From contig JAFRRE010000128.1 in NCBI GenBank assembly GCA_017428285.1, positions 1-20,745 on the forward strand: a stretch of 20,745 nucleotides of DNA, given 5' to 3'. Under the pieces are notes generated by a model. That model searched no databases, was not told the DNA's origin, and saw only the letters and a program-made list of their open reading frames with translations. The stretch comes from Bacteroidales bacterium. Its GTDB lineage: Bacteria > Bacteroidota > Bacteroidia > Bacteroidales > F082. Shown piece after piece: positions 7,860 to 14,228 of this stretch; within the stretch, counting starts at the first letter, position 1, and each line of letters opens with the position of its first letter. The position numbers were made by a program, and so were the translations under genes.

Positions 7860-9098
7860 TCAATCTCCCACATGAAGCTTTTGCAAACCTGATTTTTCAA
7901 GTTTTGCCTCAGCGTAGGCGCGGTCGACAACCAACTCGGTAGCTTTGATGTCGGAAGGCATCTCAAACATGGCATCGTTTAGGATGGCTTCCATGATGGA
8001 ACGCAGTCCGCGTGCGCCAACCTTGAACTCGATGGCCTTCTCCACCACAAAGTCGAGCACCTCATCTTGAATGACCAAGTTGATGTGATCCATGGCAAAA
8101 AGCTTTTGGAACTGCTTCACCAAGGCATTCTTCGGCTCAGTGAGGATACGTTTCAGTGCATCTTTGTCCAAAGGGTTAAGGTGGGTGATGACCGGAAGAC
8201 GGCCGACAATCTCAGGGATAAGGCCGTATTTCTTCAGGTCAGCGGGTGAGAGGTATTGCAACATGTTGTCCTTGTCGATGGCTTCATTGCCGCCTGTGCC
8301 GTAGCCGATGACGTTGGTGCGTTTGCGAGCGGCGATGAGACGCTCGATGCCGTCGAAGGCACCACCAGCGATGAAGAGGATGTCTTTCGTGTTGACGGCA
8401 ATCATCTTCTGCTCGGGGTGTTTGCGTCCGCCTTGAGGCGGCACGTTGACAACCGAGCCTTCCAGCAGCTTCAGCATGGCCTGCTGCACACCTTCCCCAG
8501 ACACGTCGCGGGTGATGCTGGGGTTGTCGCTCTTGCGGGCAATCTTGTCGATTTCATCGATGAAGACAATACCACGCTCGGTGGCTGCAACGTCGTAATC
8601 GGCGGCTTGCAACAGTTTAACGAGGATGTTTTCCACGTCTTCTCCCACGTAACCTGCCTCTGTGAGCACAGTAGCGTCAGCGATGGCGAAGGGCACGTTG
8701 AGCATCTTGGCGATGGTGCGGGCCAGTAGGGTCTTGCCTGTGCCAGTCTCACCCACGAGGATGATGTTCGATTTCTCGATCTCCACCTCATCGGCTTCCA
8801 CTTTCTGGCTGATGCGCTTGTAGTGATTGTAGACAGCCACGGCCAAGGTGCGTTTGGCATCATCTTGCCCGATCACATACTGGTCGAGGAAACGCTTGAT
8901 TTCGGCGGGCTTCTTCAGGGTGATTCCTTTGGAGTCGAAACCTTGGCCTTGTTTGCGCTCACCGAACTGTTCCTTGACAATGGCATGGGCCTGCTCGGCA
9001 CAGCTGTCGCAAATCTCAGCCTCGATGCCTTGGATAAGCAACCTGACCTCGCTGGCTTTCCTGCCGCAAAATGCACAAACACCTGATTTCTTTGCCAT
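7860..9098 (-). CDS. clpX: ATP-dependent Clp protease ATP-binding subunit ClpX
   Basis: This is a 412-residue AAA+ unfoldase that feeds substrates to ClpP. The N-terminal zinc-binding domain has Cys8, Cys11, Cys30 and Cys33. The AAA+ core has Walker A GETGTGKT (116-123), pore loop GYVG (149-152), Walker [10 protein letters not shown] (178-186) and a sensor-2 segment GARGLRSIM. The ClpP-docking loop reads IGY (in NVIGYGTGG) rather than the IGF of E. coli, a conservative change. Length is normal. It starts four nucleotides after the clpP stop in the order tig-clpP-clpX, so translational coupling is likely. The operon ends at the terminator 7807-7841. Confidence 0.97.
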   Translation of the reverse strand: MAKKSGVCAFCGRKASEVRLLIQGIEAEICDSCAEQAHAIVKEQFGERKQGQGFDSKGITLKKPAEIKRFLDQYVIGQDDAKRTLAVAVYNHYKRISQKVEADEVEIEKSNIILVGETGTGKTLLARTIAKMLNVPFAIADATVLTEAGYVGEDVENILVKLLQAADYDVAATERGIVFIDEIDKIARKSDNPSITRDVSGEGVQQAMLKLLEGSVVNVPPQGGRKHPEQKMIAVNTKDILFIAGGAFDGIERLIAARKRTNVIGYGTGGNEAIDKDNMLQYLSPADLKKYGLIPEIVGRLPVITHLNPLDKDALKRILTEPKNALVKQFQKLFAMDHINLVIQDEVLDFVVEKAIEFKVGARGLRSIMEAILNDAMFEMPSDIKATELVVDRAYAEAKLEKSGLQKLHVGD

Positions 9099-9102
9099 CG
9101 TG

Positions 9103-9780
9103 TTAGGCTTGTTTCTTGATGAGTACCTCGTCGATCATGCCGTATTCCTTGGCTTCGGCGGCGGTCATCCAATAGTCGCGGTCGCTGTCGGCCCACACCT
9201 TGTCGTAGGTTTGCCCTGAGTGCTTGGCGATGATTTCGTACAATTCTTTCTTCAGTTTCTGAATCTCGCGGGCCGTGATTTCGATCTCGGTGGCTTGACC
9301 TTCCACACCGCCCATAGGCTGGTGAATCATGATGCGGGAGTGGGGCAGGGCTGAGCGTTTGCCTTTGGTGCCGGCGCACATCAGCACGGCGGCCATCGAA
9401 GCGGCCATGCCAGTGCAGATGGTAGCCACGTCGGGACTGATGAACTGCATGGTGTCGTAGATGCCCAAACCAGCATACACGCTTCCGCCAGGTGAGTTGA
9501 GGTAAATCTGGATGTCGCGCTTCGAGTCGGTCGACTCAAGGAAGAGCAACTGGGCTTGGATGATGTTGGCCACATAGTCGTCGATGGCGGTGCCGAGGAA
9601 GATGATGCGATCCATCATCAAGCGGCTGAACACATCCATCTGGGCCACGTTGAGTTGACGTTCCTCGATGACGGTGGGGCTGATGTAGCCACTGTTATTG
9701 ATTTTGGAGATGTATTGCTCAAGACCGAGGGTGCTCAGTCCGACGTGCTTGGTGGCGTATTTGAAAAATTCGTTGTTCAT
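9103..9780 (-). CDS. clpP: ATP-dependent Clp protease proteolytic subunit ClpP
   Basis: This is a 225-residue serine peptidase (family S14), cytoplasmic, forming the ClpXP barrel. The catalytic triad is visible as Ser128 (GMAASMAA), His153 (MIHQPMGG) and Asp202 (SDRDYWM). The oxyanion Gly-Gly of NSPGGSV is present. The N-terminal stretch of about 35 residues ahead of the core is longer than in E. coli ClpP and may include a processed propeptide. Upstream is a 116-nt gap from tig, holding a perfect palindrome (9837-9880) and an 8-bp tandem repeat (9790-9821). A near-consensus TAACTTTA on the minus strand at about 9829-9836 might give a secondary promoter. Confidence 0.97.
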   Translation of the reverse strand: MNNEFFKYATKHVGLSTLGLEQYISKINNSGYISPTVIEERQLNVAQMDVFSRLMMDRIIFLGTAIDDYVANIIQAQLLFLESTDSKRDIQIYLNSPGGSVYAGLGIYDTMQFISPDVATICTGMAASMAAVLMCAGTKGKRSALPHSRIMIHQPMGGVEGQATEIEITAREIQKLKKELYEIIAKHSGQTYDKVWADSDRDYWMTAAEAKEYGMIDEVLIKKQA

Positions 9781-9789
9781 TTGTTAGGA

Positions 9790-9821
9790 GAGTTTTTGAG
9801 TTAAAGAGTTATTGAGTTGCC
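9790..9821. repeat. 8-bp tandem repeat, four copies, in the clpP leader
   Basis: GAGTTTTT, GAGTTAAA, GAGTTATT and GAGTTGCC follow one another without gaps; the first five bases are constant. It lies 10-41 nt upstream of the clpP start codon, in the 5' leader or intercistronic mRNA. Confidence 0.75.
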
Positions 9822-9836
9822 TGTGGTCTAAAGTTA

Positions 9837-9895
9837 ATGGCCTATGGCTGCCCCATTGTAGATGGCAAGCCATAGGCCATAGTCATAAGCCATAG
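9837..9895. repeat. Palindromic intergenic repeat (AGCCATAGGCCAT family), copy 2
   Basis: ATGGCCTATGGCT (9837-9849) and AGCCATAGGCCAT (9868-9880) are a perfect 13-bp inverted pair, and a partial third arm CATAAGCCATAG (9884-9895) abuts the tig stop codon. The core is shared with 271-327. It lies inside the likely tig-clpP transcript. Confidence 0.8.
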
Positions 9896-9896
9896 T

Positions 9897-11255
9897 TTAT
9901 TTTGTTTTCCGATCCTCTTCCAGCTTCTTCATAAAATCGGAAGAAGTGGTTTCAGTGTAGTTGATATTCATCTTGCCCTTCAGGAAAGCAGTCATCTTGA
10001 TGTCGGCAAGTTGGTTTTTGAGGTGCTCGACTTGTTTTTCATCCTTGAGGTAGTTGGCAGCAATCTTGTCGAGATTGGCCTTCATATCATCTTCAAGGGT
10101 TGCATAGTCAATGCCGGGGAAGATCTGCTTCAACACAAAGTTCTTGACCTCTTCATCCTTGATGATGAGATCGGGATTGGCTTTCACGATGCTGTCTTCA
10201 ATGAGCTGCCAACGAATCCCTTTCACATAGTCTTTTTCGTAGTTCTTCTCCACGTCCTCCGCAGTGATATTGCCTTGGCTGTTCTCCACCAACCAACGCT
10301 TCATGAAAGCGTCGGGCAGGTCGAAATGAACGGCGGCCACCAGCTCGTCAACCATCTTGTTGAAGAGGATGGGGTCGACCTCGGCTTCATGCTGTTTCTC
10401 CATCTCGGCCTTGACGGCTTGTTTGAAGGCATCGAGTTCCTTGATTTCCTTGTCGGGGAAGATCTTCTTGAAGAAGTCCTCATCCAGCTCGGGTTTCTCG
10501 TTGCGGATGGCATCGTCGATGATGATGTTGAAGTCGCTGGCGGCGGGAGCACCTTCGCCCAAAATCTTGGCAGCTTCTTCTTCCGAGCCGAACACCTTGG
10601 CGAAGTTGATGATGAACTCGGAACCCACTTCCTTGTCAATGAATTTCTTACGCTGGGTTTTGTTCTTGATTTGGCTCATATTGAAGTAAAGGCCGTCTTT
10701 TTCGAAGCCGCCTTCCACTTCCTTACCGTTCTTGGCTTCACGGATCTTGATTTCGAGGCGGTCGTCCTCGCCGACGGTCTCGGGATGGCTGGTGTTAGGG
10801 TTGCGTTCCAAAAGGTCTTCAACGACCTTGTCCACTTCCTCATCGGTAGGGACGATATGGTAGAAGTCGACCATGGTGTTGGTGAAGTCAACGTTGATTT
10901 CAGGACGCAGGGCGGCTTCAAAGTAAAAGTCAATATTCTCTTCCTTCTCGAGATCGGTAGGCTGCTGCATCTCAGTGTCGTTGAGGGGATAGCCAAGGAG
11001 GTCGAGTTTGTTGTCGATGATATGCTTGTTGAGGTTGTCCGAAACGATGTTGTTCAAGGCTTCCATTTTCGCGCTGGCGCCGTACATCTTCTTGATCATG
11101 CCCATAGGTACCATACCGGGACGGAAACCAGGCACATTGGCTCTTTGGCGCATCTGCTTCAGGGTCTTTTCGACCATTTCTTCGTAATCAGCCTTCTCAA
11201 CATTGATTTTGATGGAGATAAGGTTGTCTCCTTTTGTGCTTTGTGTGATATTCAT
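9897..11255 (-). CDS. tig: Trigger factor (ribosome-associated chaperone)
   Basis: This is a 452-residue cytoplasmic chaperone that binds near the ribosome exit tunnel. The ribosome-docking signature is GFRPGMVP (43-50), matching the GFRxGxxP loop, followed by MGMIKKMYG. The long charged helical C-terminal region (about 240-430) forms the chaperone arms. The central segment (about 150-240) lacks a conserved FKBP active site, as is usual in this phylum. It is the first protein gene of tig-clpP-clpX and starts 28 nt after tRNA-Leu on the same strand. No promoter element is visible in that gap, so it is probably expressed from the tRNA promoter or from one overlapping the tRNA. Confidence 0.95.
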   Translation of the reverse strand: MNITQSTKGDNLISIKINVEKADYEEMVEKTLKQMRQRANVPGFRPGMVPMGMIKKMYGASAKMEALNNIVSDNLNKHIIDNKLDLLGYPLNDTEMQQPTDLEKEENIDFYFEAALRPEINVDFTNTMVDFYHIVPTDEEVDKVVEDLLERNPNTSHPETVGEDDRLEIKIREAKNGKEVEGGFEKDGLYFNMSQIKNKTQRKKFIDKEVGSEFIINFAKVFGSEEEAAKILGEGAPAASDFNIIIDDAIRNEKPELDEDFFKKIFPDKEIKELDAFKQAVKAEMEKQHEAEVDPILFNKMVDELVAAVHFDLPDAFMKRWLVENSQGNITAEDVEKNYEKDYVKGIRWQLIEDSIVKANPDLIIKDEEVKNFVLKQIFPGIDYATLEDDMKANLDKIAANYLKDEKQVEHLKNQLADIKMTAFLKGKMNINYTETTSSDFMKKLEEDRKTK

Positions 11256-11283
11256 TTCTAAGTTATTGATTGTCTTTAATTTG

Positions 11284-11365
11284 TGCGGATGAAGGGACTC
11301 GAACCCTTACTTCGTGAGAAACTAGATCCTAAGTCTAGCGCGTCTACCAATTCCGCCACACCCGC
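11284..11365 (-). tRNA. tRNA-Leu (anticodon UAG)
   Basis: The cloverleaf reads on the minus strand. Acceptor GCGGGTG pairs with CATCCGC (one G-T), discriminator A. The D stem is GCG/CGC, anticodon stem CTAGA/TCTAG with loop CTTAGGA, a long variable arm TTC..GAA typical of class II tRNAs, and T stem AAGGG/CCCTT with TTCGAGT. CCA is not encoded; CAA follows. Confidence 0.96.
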
Positions 11366-11378
11366 GTTTTTGAGGGCG

Positions 11379-11386
11379 CAAAGATA
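11379..11386 (-). promoter_or_regulatory. -7 promoter element of tRNA-Leu (and probably tig-clpP-clpX)
   Basis: The minus strand reads TATCTTTG, matching TAnnTTTG, 13 nt upstream of the mature tRNA. It is the only good promoter before tig. Confidence 0.65.
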
Positions 11387-11437
11387 CAACTTTTATTTGA
11401 ATTATGAATGTTGAAATACGAAGTATTCGACGAAGTC

Positions 11438-11507
11438 AATGCTGAATTATGAAATAGTGCGAAACCCATTGGCGCTTTGCACTATTCCACATTCCTTATT
11501 CAGCATT
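11438..11507. repeat. Long imperfect hairpin after the permease gene
   Basis: AATGCTGAAT (11438-11447) pairs perfectly with ATTCAGCATT (11498-11507), and ATAGTGC (11454-11460) pairs with GCACTAT (11479-11485). An AAA/TTT step continues inward. A small palindrome AATAC-GAA-GTATT lies alongside at 11415-11427. It starts six nucleotides beyond the permease stop codon and could act as terminator or be a dispersed repeat. Confidence 0.65.
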
Positions 11508-11512
11508 CCGAA

Positions 11513-12697
11513 TTAATTCTTTACATCCAGTGCCTCGCGCAATGCGTTGCCGATAAGCATAAAGGCAAGCACGAGCAGCATTATGGCAATACCTGGCAAA
11601 ATGGCCAAATAAGCAGCGTCCAAGATGATGAAGGCGTAGTTTTCTTTGATCATACTACCCCATGAAGGCATAGGCGGTTGCACTCCAATACCCAAGAAAC
11701 TCAAGCCCGCCTCAAGCAAGATAGCAGAAGCAAAATTGGCAGCCGATACCACGATGATGGGGTTGAGGATATTGGGCAGAATGTGTTTGAAGATGATGCG
11801 CAGGTTTTTGAAGCCCAAAGCCTTGCCAGCCTCCACAAAGGTCGTTTCGCGGATAGAGAGAATTTGTCCGCGCACGATGCGTGCTACCTCCACCCACATG
11901 GTCAAACCGACAGCGATGAAAACCTGCGCGATGCCCTTGCCCAAGGCGAATGTGATGGCAATGACCAGGAGTAGGGTAGGGATGGACCACACTACATTGA
12001 TGAACCACACTACTGCGTCATCGACTTTACCTCGGAAGAAGCCACCCAAGCTACCCATCACGATGCCAATCATTAAGCTGAGCAGAACGGCGATGAAACC
12101 CACCGTCAAGCTGATACGGCTACCCAAAACCAGACGGCTGAGGAAATCGCGGCCAAACTGGTCGGTGCCCAAGAGGAATTTGCGGTGTTTCACGCAATGA
12201 CTTCTTATATAGGTGTCCGCTTCTTCCGCAGAGTTGAACCCCGCGGTCGTTGAGCCCTGAGCTTGTCGAAGGGTCGAAACGCCGCTTGCCAGAAGTTCTT
12301 TATTATCGACAGTCTCAGCTCTTACACTTGAGGATCCTTCTGCCTGATACAGAAAAACCGTCGTTGTTTCTTTATTAATATGCAGGCTATCAAAAGGTAA
12401 ATAAATGCAGTCGTCGGGTCGCCCGTTGAACAGAAATTCGAAAAAAGGTGTTTTTTGTGGCGGTGTTTCCTTCGGAATCATTAGCATGTCGACCTCAAAG
12501 CCGGGTTTCTTGGTGCTGATTTCGAGGATTTGCCGGTTGGCGTTTGGGGTTTTGTCGGGAATGATGAGGTAGGCAAACAAAGCCATCAGAGCCCAAAGCA
12601 ACACGAAGCCACAAGAAACCATTCCGAGCTTGTTGCTGCGGAACCGCTTCCAGGCCAGAGCTTTGGGAGATTGGATTTGTTTTGGTTCGCCGTTCAT
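11513..12697 (-). CDS. Peptide ABC transporter permease (DppC/OppC type)
   Basis: This is a 394-residue inner-membrane protein. An N-terminal cytoplasmic segment with FRSNKLG leads into TM1 (about 26-46), the usual OppC start. A large periplasmic insert (about 47-185) follows. The MetI-like core starts at LLGTDQFGRDFLSRLVLGSRISL and has five further helices. The EAA loop (EAGKALGFKNLRIIFKHILPN) is the contact with the ATPase, and SFLGIGVQPPMPSWG is a family hallmark. The insert contains STLRQAQGS (141-149), encoded by a REP-like repeat at 12255-12273. The likely partner ATPase is at 770-2500. No DppB or binding protein is adjacent, so the complex is encoded at scattered loci. Confidence 0.92.
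   Translation of the reverse strand: MNGEPKQIQSPKALAWKRFRSNKLGMVSCGFVLLWALMALFAYLIIPDKTPNANRQILEISTKKPGFEVDMLMIPKETPPQKTPFFEFLFNGRPDDCIYLPFDSLHINKETTTVFLYQAEGSSSVRAETVDNKELLASGVSTLRQAQGSTTAGFNSAEEADTYIRSHCVKHRKFLLGTDQFGRDFLSRLVLGSRISLTVGFIAVLLSLMIGIVMGSLGGFFRGKVDDAVVWFINVVWSIPTLLLVIAITFALGKGIAQVFIAVGLTMWVEVARIVRGQILSIRETTFVEAGKALGFKNLRIIFKHILPNILNPIIVVSAANFASAILLEAGLSFLGIGVQPPMPSWGSMIKENYAFIILDAAYLAILPGIAIMLLVLAFMLIGNALREALDVKN
12255..12273. repeat. REP-like repeat inside the permease gene
   Basis: CCCTGAGCTTGTCGAAGGG is the core of the TTCGACAAGCTCA family, with CCC/GGG ends forming a palindrome. It is in frame and encodes TLRQAQG in the periplasmic insert. Confidence 0.75.
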
Positions 12698-12719
12698 GAT
12701 GCACCTTTGTTTGCGCCGT

Positions 12720-12727
12720 CAAAAATA
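12720..12727 (-). promoter_or_regulatory. -7 promoter element of the permease gene
   Basis: The minus strand reads TATTTTTG, matching TAnnTTTG, 23 nt before the ATG. Confidence 0.6.
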
Positions 12728-12811
12728 CGGATTTCGCCCTTGATTTTGGGTCGAAAAAAAGAAAAATCGAAAAAATTGTTCAAAAAGCATCGCCGTTTCG
12801 GAAAAATGTTG

Positions 12812-12819
12812 TATTTTTG
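12812..12819 (+). promoter_or_regulatory. -7 promoter element of tRNA-His
   Basis: TATTTTTG matches TAnnTTTG and is followed by CACCC, 17 nt before the tRNA. Confidence 0.62.
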
Positions 12820-12835
12820 CACCCGCAAATCAGAT

Positions 12836-12910
12836 GGTGGATTTAGCTCAGCTGGTTAGAGTACCGGATTGTGGTTCCGTGGGTCGTGGGTTCGAATCCC
12901 ACATTCCACC
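12836..12910 (+). tRNA. tRNA-His (anticodon GUG)
   Basis: The tRNA carries an encoded G at -1 (12836) opposite discriminator C (12910), the identity mark of tRNA-His. Anticodon loop TTGTGGT gives GTG (12871-12873). D stem GCTC/GAGT and T stem GTGGG/CCCAC with TTCGAAT are intact. Two apparent mismatches are seen: T6-T67 in the acceptor stem and C27-T43 at the top of the anticodon stem. CCA is not encoded. A terminator follows directly, so it is a single-gene unit. Confidence 0.95.
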
Positions 12911-12919
12911 CTGAGAAGA

Positions 12920-12946
12920 AGAGGTTCGCGAGAGCCTCTTTTTTTT
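12920..12946 (+). terminator. tRNA-His terminator
   Basis: AGAGGTTC (12920-12927) pairs with GAGCCTCT (12932-12939) with one G-T, around a GCGA loop of the stable GNRA type, followed by eight T. Confidence 0.9.
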
Positions 12947-12979
12947 GTTTATTTGTGCCTTATTATCAAAAAAAATGTG

Positions 12980-12987
12980 TAGTTTTG
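12980..12987 (+). promoter_or_regulatory. -7 promoter element of the Rpn-type gene
   Basis: TAGTTTTG matches TAnnTTTG, followed by CAC, 22 nt before the ATG at 13009. Confidence 0.6.
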
Positions 12988-13008
12988 CACAATAAACACC
13001 ATTAAGCC

Positions 13009-13884
13009 ATGACCGGACAGCGATACATCAGCCCATACACGGATTTCGGCTTCAAGTACATCTTTGGCAGCGAACTGAACAAGGAATACTTGATTTCGTT
13101 CTTGAACGCCCTTTTCGAAGGCAGGCACCATATCACGGATGTCACCTACCAGAATTCGGAACATCTTGACGAGGTGGTATATTCACGCCGAGCCATCTTT
13201 GATGTGTATTGCACCACCGACAAGGGCGATCATATCATTGTGGAGATGCAGAACGTGGACCAGGACTACTTCACCGATCGAATGGTCTATTATTCAACTT
13301 TCCCCATCCGAGAACAGGCCAAGCGCGGCGACTGGGACTATAAGCTGAACCCCGTCTATACGATTGGTATTCTGAACTTCATCTTCGACAAGAGTAGCGA
13401 CGACGTGCATCACGAGGCCAAGTTGATGAACGTGGCGACCAAGGAGGTGTTCTACGACAAGCTGTCGTTCATCACCATTGAGTTGCCGAAGTTCAACAAG
13501 AAAGAGGACGAGTTAGTGACCTTGTACGACAAGTGGCTGTTTGTGTTGCGCAACCTTTCAAGGTTGATGGAACGCCCTGCCGCATTGCAGGAAAGGGTGT
13601 TCACCTCGCTGTTCCGCCATGCCGAGATTGACAAGATGCAGCCCAACGAGCGGAGGCAATACGAAAAGTCCTTGTTTGATTACAACGACATTAATAATAG
13701 TAATGTGAAGCACTTCCGCGAAGGCAAGGAAGAAGGCTTGAGAGAAGGCAAGGAAGAAGGCTTGAGAGAAGGTGAAAGGAAAAAAGCCTTAGATATAGCC
13801 CGTAAGCTGAAAGCCGCAGGCGTTGACGATGCCGTCATCTTGGCCATGACTGGATTGAATGAAGAAGAGTTGAAATTATTATAA
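13009..13884 (+). CDS. Rpn-family PD-(D/E)XK nuclease / putative transposase
   Basis: This is a 291-residue protein. The start RYISPYTDFGFKYIFGSE and the nuclease core IFDVYC (Asp65) with IIVEMQ (Glu79-x-Gln81) are the marks of the Rpn / 'PD-(D/E)XK nuclease family transposase' group. E. coli RpnA-E members are reported to be Ca2+-stimulated DNA endonucleases that promote RecA-independent recombination. The C-terminal third is charged and helical. It carries an eight-residue direct repeat EGKEEGLR (twice, then a partial copy), encoded by a 24-bp DNA repeat, and a short end AAGVDDAVILAMTGLNEEEL typical of the family. It is a single-gene unit with its own promoter. It looks intact; whether it acts on the nearby repeats is unknown. 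Confidence 0.88.
   Translation: MTGQRYISPYTDFGFKYIFGSELNKEYLISFLNALFEGRHHITDVTYQNSEHLDEVVYSRRAIFDVYCTTDKGDHIIVEMQNVDQDYFTDRMVYYSTFPIREQAKRGDWDYKLNPVYTIGILNFIFDKSSDDVHHEAKLMNVATKEVFYDKLSFITIELPKFNKKEDELVTLYDKWLFVLRNLSRLMERPAALQERVFTSLFRHAEIDKMQPNERRQYEKSLFDYNDINNSNVKHFREGKEEGLREGKEEGLREGERKKALDIARKLKAAGVDDAVILAMTGLNEEELKLL
13720..13767 (+). repeat. 24-bp tandem repeat, two exact copies, within the Rpn-type gene
   Basis: The unit (GAAGGCAAGGAAGAAGGC plus TTGAGA) occurs at 13720-13743 and 13744-13767, with a partial third copy beginning GAAGG. The unit length is a multiple of three, so copy number can change without shifting the frame. Each unit encodes EGKEEGLR. Confidence 0.9.
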
Positions 13885-13970
13885 ACCAACAAGATAAAAC
13901 AGATTGATTAAAGAAAAGACAAAGGAATAACCTGACATATTAACCCCCTGAGCTTTACGCTCTTGTTCTC

Positions 13971-14090
13971 TTCGTAGAAAACTGGACACTTTCAAAGCAA
14001 ATGAGAATAAGTGCAATGAAGTTCACGCTTTGGCGTGGATTTTTTGTATTTATCTATTTGCTTGGTAGTCCAGAAATAAACCACTACGAA
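13971..14090 (+). ncRNA. Candidate structured leader RNA, nested stems, upstream of the T9SS cargo gene
   Basis: Four nested pairings are seen. TTCGTAG (13971-13977) pairs with CTACGAA (14084-14090); CTGGAC (13982-13987) with GTCCAG (14068-14073); AAGCAAAT (13995-14002) with ATTTGCTT (14056-14063). At the tip, GTTCACGC (14021-14028) pairs with GCGTGGAT (14033-14040) around a TTTG loop. All stems are Watson-Crick except two G-U pairs in the apical hairpin. A small GAGC/GCTC hairpin precedes it at 13950-13962. The region codes for nothing, and it fills most of the 344-nt gap before the gene at 14229. I know of no Rfam family it matches. A mobile-element remnant is an alternative. Confidence 0.6.
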
Positions 14091-14122
14091 AGGTAATGCA
14101 AAAAGTTTTCACGCCTTTCTTA

Positions 14123-14171
14123 TTGCTTTTTCTGAATGAGAGTGGAGGCCTCTGGAGTAATGAAAAAGCAA
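14123..14171 (+). promoter_or_regulatory. Second hairpin of the T9SS-gene leader, with an alternative pairing
   Basis: TTGCTTTTTC (14123-14132) pairs perfectly with GAAAAAGCAA (14162-14171). The enclosed segment has the palindrome GAGGCCTC (14145-14152). CTTTTT (14126-14131) could instead pair with AAAAAG (14100-14105), which would disrupt the hairpin. The stem ends 57 nt before the start codon. No clear TAnnTTTG promoter was found in 13885-14228. Confidence 0.55.
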
Positions 14172-14228
14172 GAACCTAATTCAAACAATAACAATTAATT
14201 ACTAAACAAAATAGAAAGGAATAAACCA

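Noticed and set aside
8256..8729. 157-codon open frame on the plus strand
   Set aside because: It is antisense to clpX; no independent support.
10011..11261. 416-codon open frame on the plus strand
   Set aside because: It is antisense to tig over its whole length; the translation is low-complexity hydrophobic Leu/Val/Phe with no start signal or promoter. The opposite strand has a clear trigger factor.
13720..13767. Tandem repeat considered as a CRISPR fragment
   Set aside because: Units are directly adjacent with no spacers, are in frame, and encode the EGKEEGLR repeat usual in Rpn-type proteins; no cas genes are nearby.
13885..14228. Insertion-sequence remnant as the explanation of the nested stems
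   Set aside because: No transposase fragment, no target duplication that I can see, and the pairings are spread through the segment rather than being terminal. It was kept as a minor alternative only.
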